From positions 1 to 7,378 of the forward strand of contig DKNY01000044.1 in assembly GCA_002470275.1 (NCBI GenBank): 7,378 bases of DNA, in the 5' to 3' direction. The notes under the pieces were generated by a model. It was not told the origin of the DNA, did no database searches, and saw only the letters and a list, made by a program, of their open reading frames with translations. Of this stretch, positions 1-5,779 are shown in pieces. The position numbers were made by a program, and so were the translations under genes. Source of the DNA: Gammaproteobacteria bacterium UBA7376 (lineage in GTDB: Bacteria > Pseudomonadota > Gammaproteobacteria > Pseudomonadales > Azotimanducaceae). Position 1 is the first letter of the stretch. Every line of letters starts with the position of its first letter.

Positions 1-56
1 AGAGCAGAGGACTGAAAATCCTCGTGTCGACAGTTCGATTCTGTCTCTGGCCACCA
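1..56 (+). tRNA. tRNA-Phe (GAA), 5' end cut by window edge
   Basis: Visible parts are the 3' strand of the D stem (2-5), the anticodon stem 7-11 paired with 19-23, the seven-base loop 12-18 with anticodon GAA at 14-16, a T stem 29-33 paired with 41-45 around a TTCGATT loop, the 3' acceptor strand 46-52, discriminator A53 and an encoded CCA at 54-56. GAA reads UUC/UUU, so the charge is phenylalanine. Roughly the first 20 bases (5' acceptor strand and most of the D arm) lie outside the window. The expected 5' acceptor strand is GGCCAGA. Confidence 0.93.
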
Positions 57-82
57 TTCAACCCTCTCTTGTCTCACCCTTG

Positions 83-102
83 AGCAGCCCGGCATGCTTT
101 TT
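83..102 (+). terminator. weak terminator candidate after tRNA-Phe
   Basis: AGCA (83-86) can pair with TGCT (95-98), and a T tract follows at 98-102. The stem is only 4-5 bp, so this is a weak candidate for ending the tRNA transcript before the zigA promoter region. Confidence 0.25.
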
Positions 103-153
103 AGATCGGCAGTGATGAGCGCTTCCAAAGCCTTGGCTTCCAGCCAAAATTGA

Positions 154-168
154 TGTTACGTTGTAACA
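154..168 (+). promoter_or_regulatory. Zur-box-like operator upstream of zigA
   Basis: A perfect dyad, TGTTAC-GTT-GTAACA, has six-base arms and a three-base centre. This is the arrangement of the gammaproteobacterial Zur box (core TGTTATAnTATAACA), with T to C and A to G changes at the symmetrical sixth positions. It ends 24 bases before the preferred zigA ATG, where a repressor would block RNA polymerase. ZigA-type COG0523 genes are known Zur targets, so motif and gene agree. No well-formed -35/-10 pair could be assigned next to it. Confidence 0.75.
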
Positions 169-192
169 AAAAAAATCATATTGGATCAGACT

Positions 193-1404
193 ATGCAGGC
201 CGCGATCTCCCACAAACTCCCGGTAACCGTTCTCTCAGGTTTTCTCGGCGCAGGTAAGACGACGATTCTCAGTCACATTTTAAACAATCGCGAGGACAAG
301 AAAGTCGCTGTCATCGTCAATGATATGAGCGAAATCAACATTGACTCAGCATTGATCCAAAGTGAGGTCTCGCTCAACCGCAGTGAGGAAAAACTCGTAG
401 AAATGAGCAACGGCTGTATCTGCTGCACGCTACGAGAAGACCTTTTGGAGGAGGTGACAAAGCTCGCGCAGCAAAGACGTTTCGATTACCTCGTCATAGA
501 GTCAACGGGCATATCAGAACCTTTACCCGTAGCGGAAACCTTCACTTTTGCGGATGAAAATGGCGTTTCGTTATCCGACGTCGCCAAGCTAGACACCATG
601 GTTACCGTGGTCGATGCGGTGAATTTCCTGAAGGATTATGACGAAGCCAAATACCTGCAGGATACCGGTGAATCTTTGGGCGAAGACGACGAACGCAGCG
701 TTGCAGATTTACTCGTGGACCAAGTCGAGTTCGCTGATCTGATTCTGGTAAGCAAAACTGATCTGGCGAGTTCTGAGGACATAGAACGCTTGACTGCGAT
801 TCTCCAAACCCTGAATACCCACGCCAAAATAGTTCCAATCGCGAATGGCCAAGTTGATATCGACCATGTGCTTAACACCGGCCTGTTCAATTTCGAGCGT
901 GCGCAACAAGCTCCCGGCTGGCTCAAGGAGATGCGTGGTGAGCATGTTCCCGAAACGGAGGAATACGGGATCGGCAGCTTTAGCTATGAAGCGCGCCGCC
1001 CCTTTCACCCTGAGAAATTTCACCGGTTCCTCCACAGCACGGAAAAGTACGGCAAGCTGATTCGTTCCAAGGGCTATTTCTGGTTAGCAACGCGGCCCGA
1101 ATTCGCTGGACAGTGGAGCCAGGCAGGCGGCATTGCCCGCTATGGTTTTGCAGGCATGTTTTGGAAAGCTGTTCCTAAGGAGAAATGGCCCTCGGATAAG
1201 GACTACCTCGCTTCCATTAAAAAGCAGTGGGTCGAACCGTTTGGTGATATGCGCCAGGAATTAGTGTTTATCGGTCAAGACCTGGATCAGCACGGTATGA
1301 TTCGAGCGCTTGATGAATGCCTGTTAAGCGAACAAGAAGTTTTACGCGGCAGGAAGCACTGGGCGACCTTAAGCGACCCCTTCCCTGCGTGGAATGAGAT
1401 GTGA
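193..1404 (+). CDS. zigA: ZigA-type zinc metallochaperone GTPase (COG0523)
   Basis: This is a cytoplasmic G3E-family GTPase thought to deliver zinc to target enzymes during zinc starvation. Numbered from the ATG at 193 (403 aa), it has a Walker A GFLGAGKT at 16-23, the metal-binding GCICC (CxCC, about 74-78), the switch sequence ESTGISEP near 103-110, a base-recognition SKTD at 187-190, and a CobW C-terminal domain from about residue 260. Length and sequence fit the ZigA subgroup (about 400 aa) better than the shorter YjiA/YeiR proteins. A TTG at 181 would add four residues, but GGA at 183-185 lies 7 bases before the ATG at 193 and favours that start. The gene follows a Zur-like operator and is translationally coupled to the DUF1826 gene. 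Membership of COG0523 is very secure; zinc rather than another metal is inferred from the subgroup and the operator. Confidence 0.93.
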   Translation: MQAAISHKLPVTVLSGFLGAGKTTILSHILNNREDKKVAVIVNDMSEINIDSALIQSEVSLNRSEEKLVEMSNGCICCTLREDLLEEVTKLAQQRRFDYLVIESTGISEPLPVAETFTFADENGVSLSDVAKLDTMVTVVDAVNFLKDYDEAKYLQDTGESLGEDDERSVADLLVDQVEFADLILVSKTDLASSEDIERLTAILQTLNTHAKIVPIANGQVDIDHVLNTGLFNFERAQQAPGWLKEMRGEHVPETEEYGIGSFSYEARRPFHPEKFHRFLHSTEKYGKLIRSKGYFWLATRPEFAGQWSQAGGIARYGFAGMFWKAVPKEKWPSDKDYLASIKKQWVEPFGDMRQELVFIGQDLDQHGMIRALDECLLSEQEVLRGRKHWATLSDPFPAWNEM

Positions 1405-2090
1405 GCCTCTTAAATCCTACTCAACGGGCACGCTCTAACTCTGCAATCGATAGGCAAGCGCCAGTGCACAATGCTGGTCGCAGTAGCGAACCCGCTGTGC
1501 TTGCGGATATCTACAAAGAAGATACCAATATCGCTATATGGCGACGCCAGCTCTCTGAACCTCTTCAGCATATCGTTAGCGATTTCGTCGATTCCCGAAA
1601 ACAGCCGTACCTATCTTGCATTGTGACGCCCAATGACGCGCGCTCTGTTATTCGTGATGGTCTAGGTAGCTCAAGCTTCACGGAGTTAGGCGAAGATATC
1701 TCGGAACTCGTGGATATGTTTTGCTACCTATTTGACCTCAGCCGAGCCGGTTTACGTCTGACCGTCCTGCGCGAAACCTTGTGCCCCAAATTTCACGTTG
1801 ATCACGTGCCGTGCAGAATGGTCACAACCTATTTGGGTGTCGCTACGGAGTGGCTGCCTCATCATCTGGTTAACCGCGAAAGATTGGGACTTGCAAGCAC
1901 GGGCCAGTCTGACCAGGAATCTGGGATATACAGTAGTACTGATCACATCCAGAGCATGGCCTGTGGAGACGTTGCCCTACTCAAAGGCGAAACGTGGCAG
2001 GGAAATCAGGACGCAGGTTTAGTACATCGCTCCCCCGCAGTTTCCCCTGGGCAGAGCCGTTTGCTCTTGACGCTCGATTTTGGCAATTAG
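1401..2090 (+). CDS. DUF1826 family protein, putative HxD...H...R metalloprotein
   Basis: 229 aa, recognised as DUF1826, an uncharacterised family often found beside Zur-controlled COG0523 GTPases. The GTG start (1401-1403) overlaps the zigA TGA (1402-1404), with GGAA at 1391-1394 as a possible ribosome site, so the two are co-transcribed and probably coupled. The first 30 residues look disordered. The conserved-looking part begins near the [12 protein letters not shown] segment (36-47). Notable residues are H132 and D134 (FHVDH), C128 and C138, H154/H155, H209 (GLVHRSP) and R220. The HxD, distal His and Arg 11 residues later are laid out as in Fe(II)/2-oxoglutarate oxygenases, so a cupin-like metal enzyme is plausible. 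That is inference; the family has no function I know of. No signal peptide or membrane segment is seen. Confidence 0.85.
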   Translation: MSLLNPTQRARSNSAIDRQAPVHNAGRSSEPAVLADIYKEDTNIAIWRRQLSEPLQHIVSDFVDSRKQPYLSCIVTPNDARSVIRDGLGSSSFTELGEDISELVDMFCYLFDLSRAGLRLTVLRETLCPKFHVDHVPCRMVTTYLGVATEWLPHHLVNRERLGLASTGQSDQESGIYSSTDHIQSMACGDVALLKGETWQGNQDAGLVHRSPAVSPGQSRLLLTLDFGN

Positions 2091-2115
2091 GGCCTAGTTT
2101 CGACTCTTTGAGTTA

Positions 2116-2133
2116 AGCGCGAATTCACGCGCT
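2116..2133 (+). terminator. hairpin after zigA-DUF1826, possible terminator
   Basis: AGCGCG (2116-2121) pairs perfectly with CGCGCT (2128-2133) around a six-base loop, 26 bases after the DUF1826 stop. A smaller hairpin at 2103-2113 precedes it. No T run follows, so intrinsic termination is doubtful; a role in 3'-end protection is equally possible. Confidence 0.3.
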
Positions 2134-2294
2134 CGTTGATTCCCCCGCATTATCTCTCCCAACTGCCTGTTGGACTCTGATCATCGGCACCACTAGAAAT
2201 AGCTTGGTTTGCGTAAAAGTGTAGGTTGATGCTCGGCGTAGGTACTAGGCCGTCTAACCCAACAACCAAAGGGCAAGCAGCTGATCCTCTAGTT

Positions 2295-2310
2295 GAAGAA
2301 ACGTTTCTTC
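2295..2310. promoter_or_regulatory. perfect 16-bp palindrome, candidate operator
   Basis: GAAGAAACGTTTCTTC reads identically on both strands. The AAACGTTT core with a central CG resembles operators of LacI-family sugar regulators and, less closely, IclR/KdgR-type sites. It lies about 300 bases before the preferred lyase start (about 160 before the alternative ATG at 2469). No regulator gene is visible in the window, so the binding protein is unknown. Confidence 0.45.
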
Positions 2311-2591
2311 CGGCCAATAGGCTTGTCGAGCGGTTGGCTGGTTTGCCAAGGCTAGTGTCCTGCATCAACACCGGATCAGTGCTTTGGGGCCGCCGATCTA
2401 ATGGTTTTTGACGAAAGGGATAGCGACCTAGAAGGTTTGTCGACGGCCTGAGCTAACCCAGAGCGTCAATGAGCATCCAGAACAGGCAATTTATTTTAGA
2501 GCCCTGCATCGCGACTGTATGCCGTTGGGGCAGTGAGGGGCTCTATGCAAGTTGCCGCCTACTTACCGTGACCATCAGGCAACGATTAACC

Positions 2592-3443
2592 ATGGTCACC
2601 AGTGTTCCCTGCTGGACACACATAGTGTTGCGCAAAAGGCCGATCAAAAATGTCCTGCTGTGGCTGATAACAGCAGGCGGATGCCTGGCGTTTAGTACCC
2701 ATTCCCGCGAACGGGCGGTATTGCTAGAGGACTTTGAACAGGCTAGCAATAACGGCCTGTATGGGCTGCTATTGGAAAATCAGTATCTTGAGGTGGTCGA
2801 ATCCGAGGGTGTCGGGAACAGTCGTGCGCTGAGGGCAACCTATCAGGGAAGTGCGCGAGGCAGCGAGCGGATTACCGAGCGACTTTTTCTAGGCGAGCGG
2901 GGCCCAGAATATACGCTGAGCTACGATGTAAAGTTCGATGAAGATTTTCAGTTCGTAAAAGGCGGGAAACTCCATGGTTTGGGTCCTGACGCACCCATCA
3001 CTGGCGGTAGGGCGATGCAGCCTGCTGGATGGAGTGCGCGGGTAACCTTCAAGGAGGGCGGGCATGTACGCTCGTACCTATATTGTCAGAACAAGGACGG
3101 TCGATACGGCACGGGAAAATATAATCAAAAGTTTCGGTTTGAAAAGGAGCGGTATTACTCGGTCTCACTGCATGTTCGGTTGAATGGAGCAGCCGACGCA
3201 AGAGATGGATTTGCGGACATTTACATCAACGGGGAGCGCGTGATTCAACATGACGATGTTCAGTTCCGAGCGGCAACTGAACAAAAATCTCTAATTAGCA
3301 CTTTCCTTTTCAGTGCGTTTCATGGGGGTAATAAACCGCGCTGGGCTCCCAGGGATTTTCGGGGCAACTACCAGGATGTTCACGCCTATTTCGATAACCT
3401 CGCCGTCTATCGCGGACGGCGTATTAGAGACGGAGCGAAGTAG
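2592..3443 (+). CDS. exported polysaccharide lyase, PL14-type (alginate/glucuronan lyase-like)
   Basis: Residues are numbered from the ATG at 2592 (283 aa). A basic stretch (RKRPIK, 14-19) followed by a hydrophobic run (NVLLWLITAGG..., 20-34) looks like a signal peptide, perhaps a poor lipobox ending at C31. The mature part is a beta-sandwich with FVKGGKLHGLG (121-131), WSARV (147-151), YLYCQN (162-167), FHGG (243-246) and a C-terminal YFDNLAVY strand. K126, S148, R150, Y162 and Y164 have the spacing I recall for the catalytic residues of the Chlorella-virus PL14 lyase vAL-1. Such enzymes cleave uronic-acid polymers by beta-elimination. The start is uncertain: ATG 2469 (324 aa) buries the signal peptide behind about 50 odd residues, while GTG 2625, with GGA 8 bases upstream, gives the most compact signal peptide. 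It appears to be monocistronic. Confidence 0.78.
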   Translation: MVTSVPCWTHIVLRKRPIKNVLLWLITAGGCLAFSTHSRERAVLLEDFEQASNNGLYGLLLENQYLEVVESEGVGNSRALRATYQGSARGSERITERLFLGERGPEYTLSYDVKFDEDFQFVKGGKLHGLGPDAPITGGRAMQPAGWSARVTFKEGGHVRSYLYCQNKDGRYGTGKYNQKFRFEKERYYSVSLHVRLNGAADARDGFADIYINGERVIQHDDVQFRAATEQKSLISTFLFSAFHGGNKPRWAPRDFRGNYQDVHAYFDNLAVYRGRRIRDGAK

Positions 3444-3547
3444 CCGGGGTATTGGCAGTTATTCCTGATGGAGTATGCAATGTGGGGGCTTTCCTTGGGA
3501 TATCAGATTAGAACCGAGATGAACTGCCCGCCATTCCAGAACTCCTG

Positions 3548-3572
3548 TTCCCAGTAGCATAACTATTGGGAA
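3548..3572. other. 10-bp stem-loop between lyase and MAPEG genes
   Basis: TTCCCAGTAG (3548-3557) pairs with CTATTGGGAA (3563-3572), with one G-T wobble, around the five-base loop CATAA. It lies about 105 bases after the lyase stop and 94 before the MAPEG start. No T tract follows on either strand, so it is more likely an mRNA 3'-end or factor-dependent terminator element, or a protein-binding dyad, than an intrinsic terminator. A smaller imperfect dyad, GCTAAACG (3600-3607) with CGTTAGC (3622-3628), lies closer to the next gene. Confidence 0.45.
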
Positions 3573-3665
3573 GCAACGACAGCCAACATGTAATAGCCAG
3601 CTAAACGTGATAGATTTAAACCGTTAGCAGCGGCATCATCGATGAATGTTAGGGGGAACCACGGT

Positions 3666-4079
3666 ATGGAAATCTTGCATCCAATGTTCGGCATGATCGC
3701 GCTATCGGGTGTCATTGCCCTGCAGCTGCTTCTCTCTCGAGCACCCCTAATCATAAAGTATTGGGGCAACCTGCAGGCGGCCAAGCACTCCGATGCGGCC
3801 AGACCAAATCTGCCTGAGCGCATGCGGTACATCACCGACAATTACAATCACATCTTCGAACAGCCGACCCTATTTTATGCCGTGGTTGTCTATATTTTCC
3901 TTGTGAACCATACCGACGAGACGCATATCGCGCTGGCTTGGTCTTATGTGGGTTTACGGGTGATCCACAGCATTATTCAGCTCACCATCAATAATGTTAC
4001 CTGGCGGGGCTGTATCTTCGCTGTCTCTACGATGTTGCTGGTTTCTATGATCGTCAAAGAGGGCCTGCACTTCGTCTAA
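3666..4079 (+). CDS. MAPEG family membrane protein
   Basis: 137 aa. It belongs to the membrane-associated proteins in eicosanoid and glutathione metabolism, a family of trimeric integral membrane proteins that includes microsomal glutathione transferases. The family signature is clear: RMRYITDNYNHIFEQPTLFYA (about 52-72), then AWSYVGLRVIHS (91-102) and a following Asn (NN, 109-110). Four hydrophobic segments are visible near 6-25, 66-82, 88-107 and 113-132, as expected. The start at 3666 is chosen because AGGGGG (3651-3656) lies 9 bases upstream; an ATG at 3642 would add eight polar residues without a ribosome site. Bacterial members of this type are mostly uncharacterised, so glutathione transferase or peroxidase activity is possible but not shown. 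The gene is convergent with the oxygenase gene, with 20 bases between them. Confidence 0.9.
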   Translation: MEILHPMFGMIALSGVIALQLLLSRAPLIIKYWGNLQAAKHSDAARPNLPERMRYITDNYNHIFEQPTLFYAVVVYIFLVNHTDETHIALAWSYVGLRVIHSIIQLTINNVTWRGCIFAVSTMLLVSMIVKEGLHFV

Positions 4080-4083
4080 CCCC

Positions 4084-4100
4084 AGCCGGGGGTCCTGGCT
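4084..4100. terminator. GC-rich hairpin between convergent genes
   Basis: AGCCGGG can fold on CCTGGCT (7 bp with one G-T wobble, three-base loop), filling the gap between the MAPEG stop and the oxygenase stop and touching the latter. It could serve both convergent transcripts, but no T tract follows in either direction. Confidence 0.35.
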
Positions 4101-4795
4101 CAGGCGCAACCCTCGAGCTCATCCGTGCTAATAAGATAGCGCGCTTTGTTGGAGCCCTCGCAGTAGGCTATTTTCATAGCGAGGCGTGGCGTCGCGTCCT
4201 GGTTAGGACCAGTCATATGGGGCTCAAAACTGTCGAATGCCAAGGCCTCTCCACCCTCGAGGGCCACGAACTCCATGGACTGCTTAACTCCAGGGGCAAT
4301 GGGTTCGGCAATCAGCAGGGGAAATTCCCCTGGAGCATGCTCCACATATTCGTGGGGAAACAGTGACCCTTGATTGAAGCTAGAAAGATGCGTGGCGTCG
4401 ACCTGGTTAGGGCCAAACAGCATCAATCCACCTTTTTCTTCGGTCATTGTCTCTAGGGCGATCCAAACGGAGAAGAAGGTGGGTTTTGTCTCTCGCGTTT
4501 CCCAATAGGCACGGTCCTGGTGGAGGCCGGTGGCAGCGCCCCCAACTCTTTTAATCAGTAAGGAAGCGTGATCGACCACGGGCTTGTCAAAGCCCGCTCT
4601 TTCCCCGATTTCTGGCCAGACGTCGAGATGAATCGCCTTCAGGATATCCCGGTTTTCATCTGCGTCTTGGTGCGCTGAAAAAAACTCTTTGTGGAAAAAT
4701 TCCTCGCCTTCATCGCCAGAACCAAGACTTCCAATTCGCTCTACGAGGCTTTGAATATGCACGCTGGACACACGCGACTCTAATTTGCACCACAT
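4100..4795 (-). CDS. phytanoyl-CoA dioxygenase (PhyH)-like Fe(II)/2OG oxygenase
   Basis: 231 aa, cytoplasmic, with no signal peptide. It carries the Fe(II)-binding HxD motif at H92-Q-D94 (TGLHQDRAYW), a distal histidine at H193 (FEPHMTGPNQ) and R204 eleven residues later, which would bind the 2-oxoglutarate carboxylate. GGLMLFGPNQ (122-131) matches the usual G-x-L...P-G-S/N-H segment of the family, though the His there is Gln. PhyH proteins hydroxylate very varied small molecules and the substrate cannot be read from sequence. At 231 aa it is somewhat shorter than typical PhyH proteins. The start codon follows an AAGGAG (complement of 4808-4813) at a rather long 12-base spacing. It is divergent from the DUF1080 gene and convergent with the MAPEG gene, so apparently a single-gene unit. 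Confidence 0.85.
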   Translation of the reverse strand: MWCKLESRVSSVHIQSLVERIGSLGSGDEGEEFFHKEFFSAHQDADENRDILKAIHLDVWPEIGERAGFDKPVVDHASLLIKRVGGAATGLHQDRAYWETRETKPTFFSVWIALETMTEEKGGLMLFGPNQVDATHLSSFNQGSLFPHEYVEHAPGEFPLLIAEPIAPGVKQSMEFVALEGGEALAFDSFEPHMTGPNQDATPRLAMKIAYCEGSNKARYLISTDELEGCA

Positions 4796-4829
4796 GGTTT
4801 AGTTTGGCTCCTTGAACGGTACTCGACCG

Positions 4830-4858
4830 AGAATAGATCAATCATTTTTTCATGTTGA
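4830..4858 (-). promoter_or_regulatory. possible sigma70 promoter for the PhyH-like gene
   Basis: On the minus strand a TCAACA -35 (complement of 4853-4858) and a TATTCT -10 (complement of 4830-4835) are separated by 17 bases. Each matches four of six consensus bases. The -10 lies about 35 bases before the start codon and upstream of its AAGGAG. This is plausible but unproven. Confidence 0.35.
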
Positions 4859-4896
4859 TGTCGGCATCACATGAGCTGCTTGGAGTTCACCCACTA

Positions 4897-4916
4897 CCCG
4901 CTGCCTCAACAGCGGG
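4897..4916. repeat. perfect 7-bp inverted repeat in the divergent intergenic region
   Basis: CCCGCTG (4897-4903) and CAGCGGG (4910-4916) flank a six-base centre, followed by AAAAA (4917-4921). It lies between two divergent start codons (4795 minus and 5000 plus). The A run is on the wrong side for a terminator of plus-strand transcripts, so an operator or cruciform is the better reading. Confidence 0.4.
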
Positions 4917-4999
4917 AAAAACGTCGCTGGTGCGGGTCATCCTACGTCTGGTTATAGTCAGGCGCTAAGTTTGGACACTTTTGCCCTGAGGGAGGCACC

Positions 5000-5779
5000 A
5001 TGCACAACATTTTGCTAACGATCTTGGTCCTTTGGCTGCCTTATGGGGCTCTGGCGGACGACTATGGGTCGAAGGGCTGGGTAGCACTTTTCGACGGGAC
5101 AAGCCTCACCGGATGGACGCCCAAGATCCGCGGATACAAAGCGGGAGAAGATCCGCTTGAAACCTTTCACGTGGAAGACGGATTACTGCGCGTTAGCTAT
5201 CAGAACTACGACCGCTTTCGCGGCCGATTCGGTCACTTGTTTTTTGAACAAGCCTTTGATCACTACCGGCTATCGGTGGAGTACCGCTTCCAAGGGGAAC
5301 AGCTTGCCGGCGGTCCGGGCTGGGCTCGTCGCAATAGCGGCGTGATGCTCCACGCTCAGGCGCCGACTAGCCTGGCCATCGACCAGGACTTTCCCGACGC
5401 CATAGAGGCTCAGTTTCTCGGTGGCCTAGACAACGGTAAGGCACGGCCAACGGCCAACGTCTGCAGCCCCGGCACAGAAGTCACCCTGTCGGGCGAAATA
5501 AAGCACGCTCGAAGCCACTGCAACTATTCCACAAGCCCAACGCTGGACGGCGACCAATGGGTGCGTGCGGAATTTTTGGTGCGCGGCAGTGACCTCTTCG
5601 TCCATTATGTAAATGGTGAAGAGGTGCTGCGTTTTGGCGATACTATGCGAAGTCGTGATAGTGGGGCAGGGCTCGAGCTTTCCTCAGGCCACATTGCACT
5701 GCAGAGCGAATCTCACCCCATCGACTTTCGCCGCATCGCGATCAAGATCATTCCTGCAGAGACACCTCTACCTAGGTAG
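5000..5779 (+). CDS. secreted DUF1080 protein (3-keto-disaccharide hydrolase-like)
   Basis: 259 aa. A signal peptide covers residues 1-19 (hydrophobic ILLTILVLWLPYG, cleavage expected after ALA at 17-19). The mature protein is one DUF1080/PF06439 LamG-like jelly roll: the entry strand GWVALFDGTSLTGWTP (26-41), FHVEDGLLRVSY (56-67), FDHYRLSVEYRF (86-97), RNSGVMLHAQ (111-120), the family E-x-Q in AIEAQFLGG (134-142), WVRAEFLVRG and a final HIALQSESHPIDFRRIAIK (231-249). C155 and C174 could form a disulphide. Characterised relatives act on 3-keto-glycosides, but most members have no proven reaction, so the substrate is open. GGAGG (4991-4995, with GAGGGA overlapping) lies 4-6 bases before the ATG. 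Its last 8 bases overlap the convergent kinase gene. Confidence 0.87.
   Translation: MHNILLTILVLWLPYGALADDYGSKGWVALFDGTSLTGWTPKIRGYKAGEDPLETFHVEDGLLRVSYQNYDRFRGRFGHLFFEQAFDHYRLSVEYRFQGEQLAGGPGWARRNSGVMLHAQAPTSLAIDQDFPDAIEAQFLGGLDNGKARPTANVCSPGTEVTLSGEIKHARSHCNYSTSPTLDGDQWVRAEFLVRGSDLFVHYVNGEEVLRFGDTMRSRDSGAGLELSSGHIALQSESHPIDFRRIAIKIIPAETPLPR

Larger units (their letters stand above)
2091..2591. other. gene-poor stretch between DUF1826 and the PL14 lyase
   Basis: About 500 bases without a convincing gene. Just after the DUF1826 stop are two small dyads: ACTC-TTT-GAGT (2103-2113) and AGCGCG-AATTCA-CGCGCT (2116-2133). They could form a weak transcript end but have no T tract. A perfect 16-bp palindrome sits at 2295-2310. 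Short open frames on both strands (2226-2411 plus, 2150-2371 minus) have no ribosome site and no recognisable protein. An in-frame ATG at 2469 could extend the downstream lyase but encodes no sensible leader. Confidence 0.6.

Noticed and set aside
1..56. tRNA-Phe as a possible integration site for a mobile element
   Set aside because: The genes following it are an ordinary Zur operon; no integrase and no repeat of the tRNA 3' end was seen in the window.
602..1060. Several overlapping frames on both strands inside zigA
   Set aside because: Shadows of zigA, whose motifs run continuously through this stretch.
2150..2371. 73-codon minus-strand frame
   Set aside because: Ser/Pro/Gly-rich translation with no family resemblance and no ribosome site.
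2226..2411. 61-codon plus-strand frame in the gene-poor stretch
   Set aside because: No convincing ribosome site, no recognisable domain, and the minus strand carries an equally long frame over the same bases; it looks like chance.
3563..3841. 92-codon minus-strand frame over the MAPEG start
   Set aside because: Mostly the complement of the MAPEG gene, with no ribosome site or domain.
4897..4921. Hairpin plus A run read as an intrinsic terminator
   Set aside because: On the plus strand the hairpin is followed by A, not T; on the minus strand the T run would come before nothing that needs ending except the start region of the PhyH-like gene, and it follows the hairpin only when no gene lies upstream within the gap.
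4949..4958. TATAGT with an upstream TG as a -10 element for the DUF1080 gene
   Set aside because: No acceptable -35 at 16-18 bases, and the TG is one base off the extended -10 position; too weak to list.
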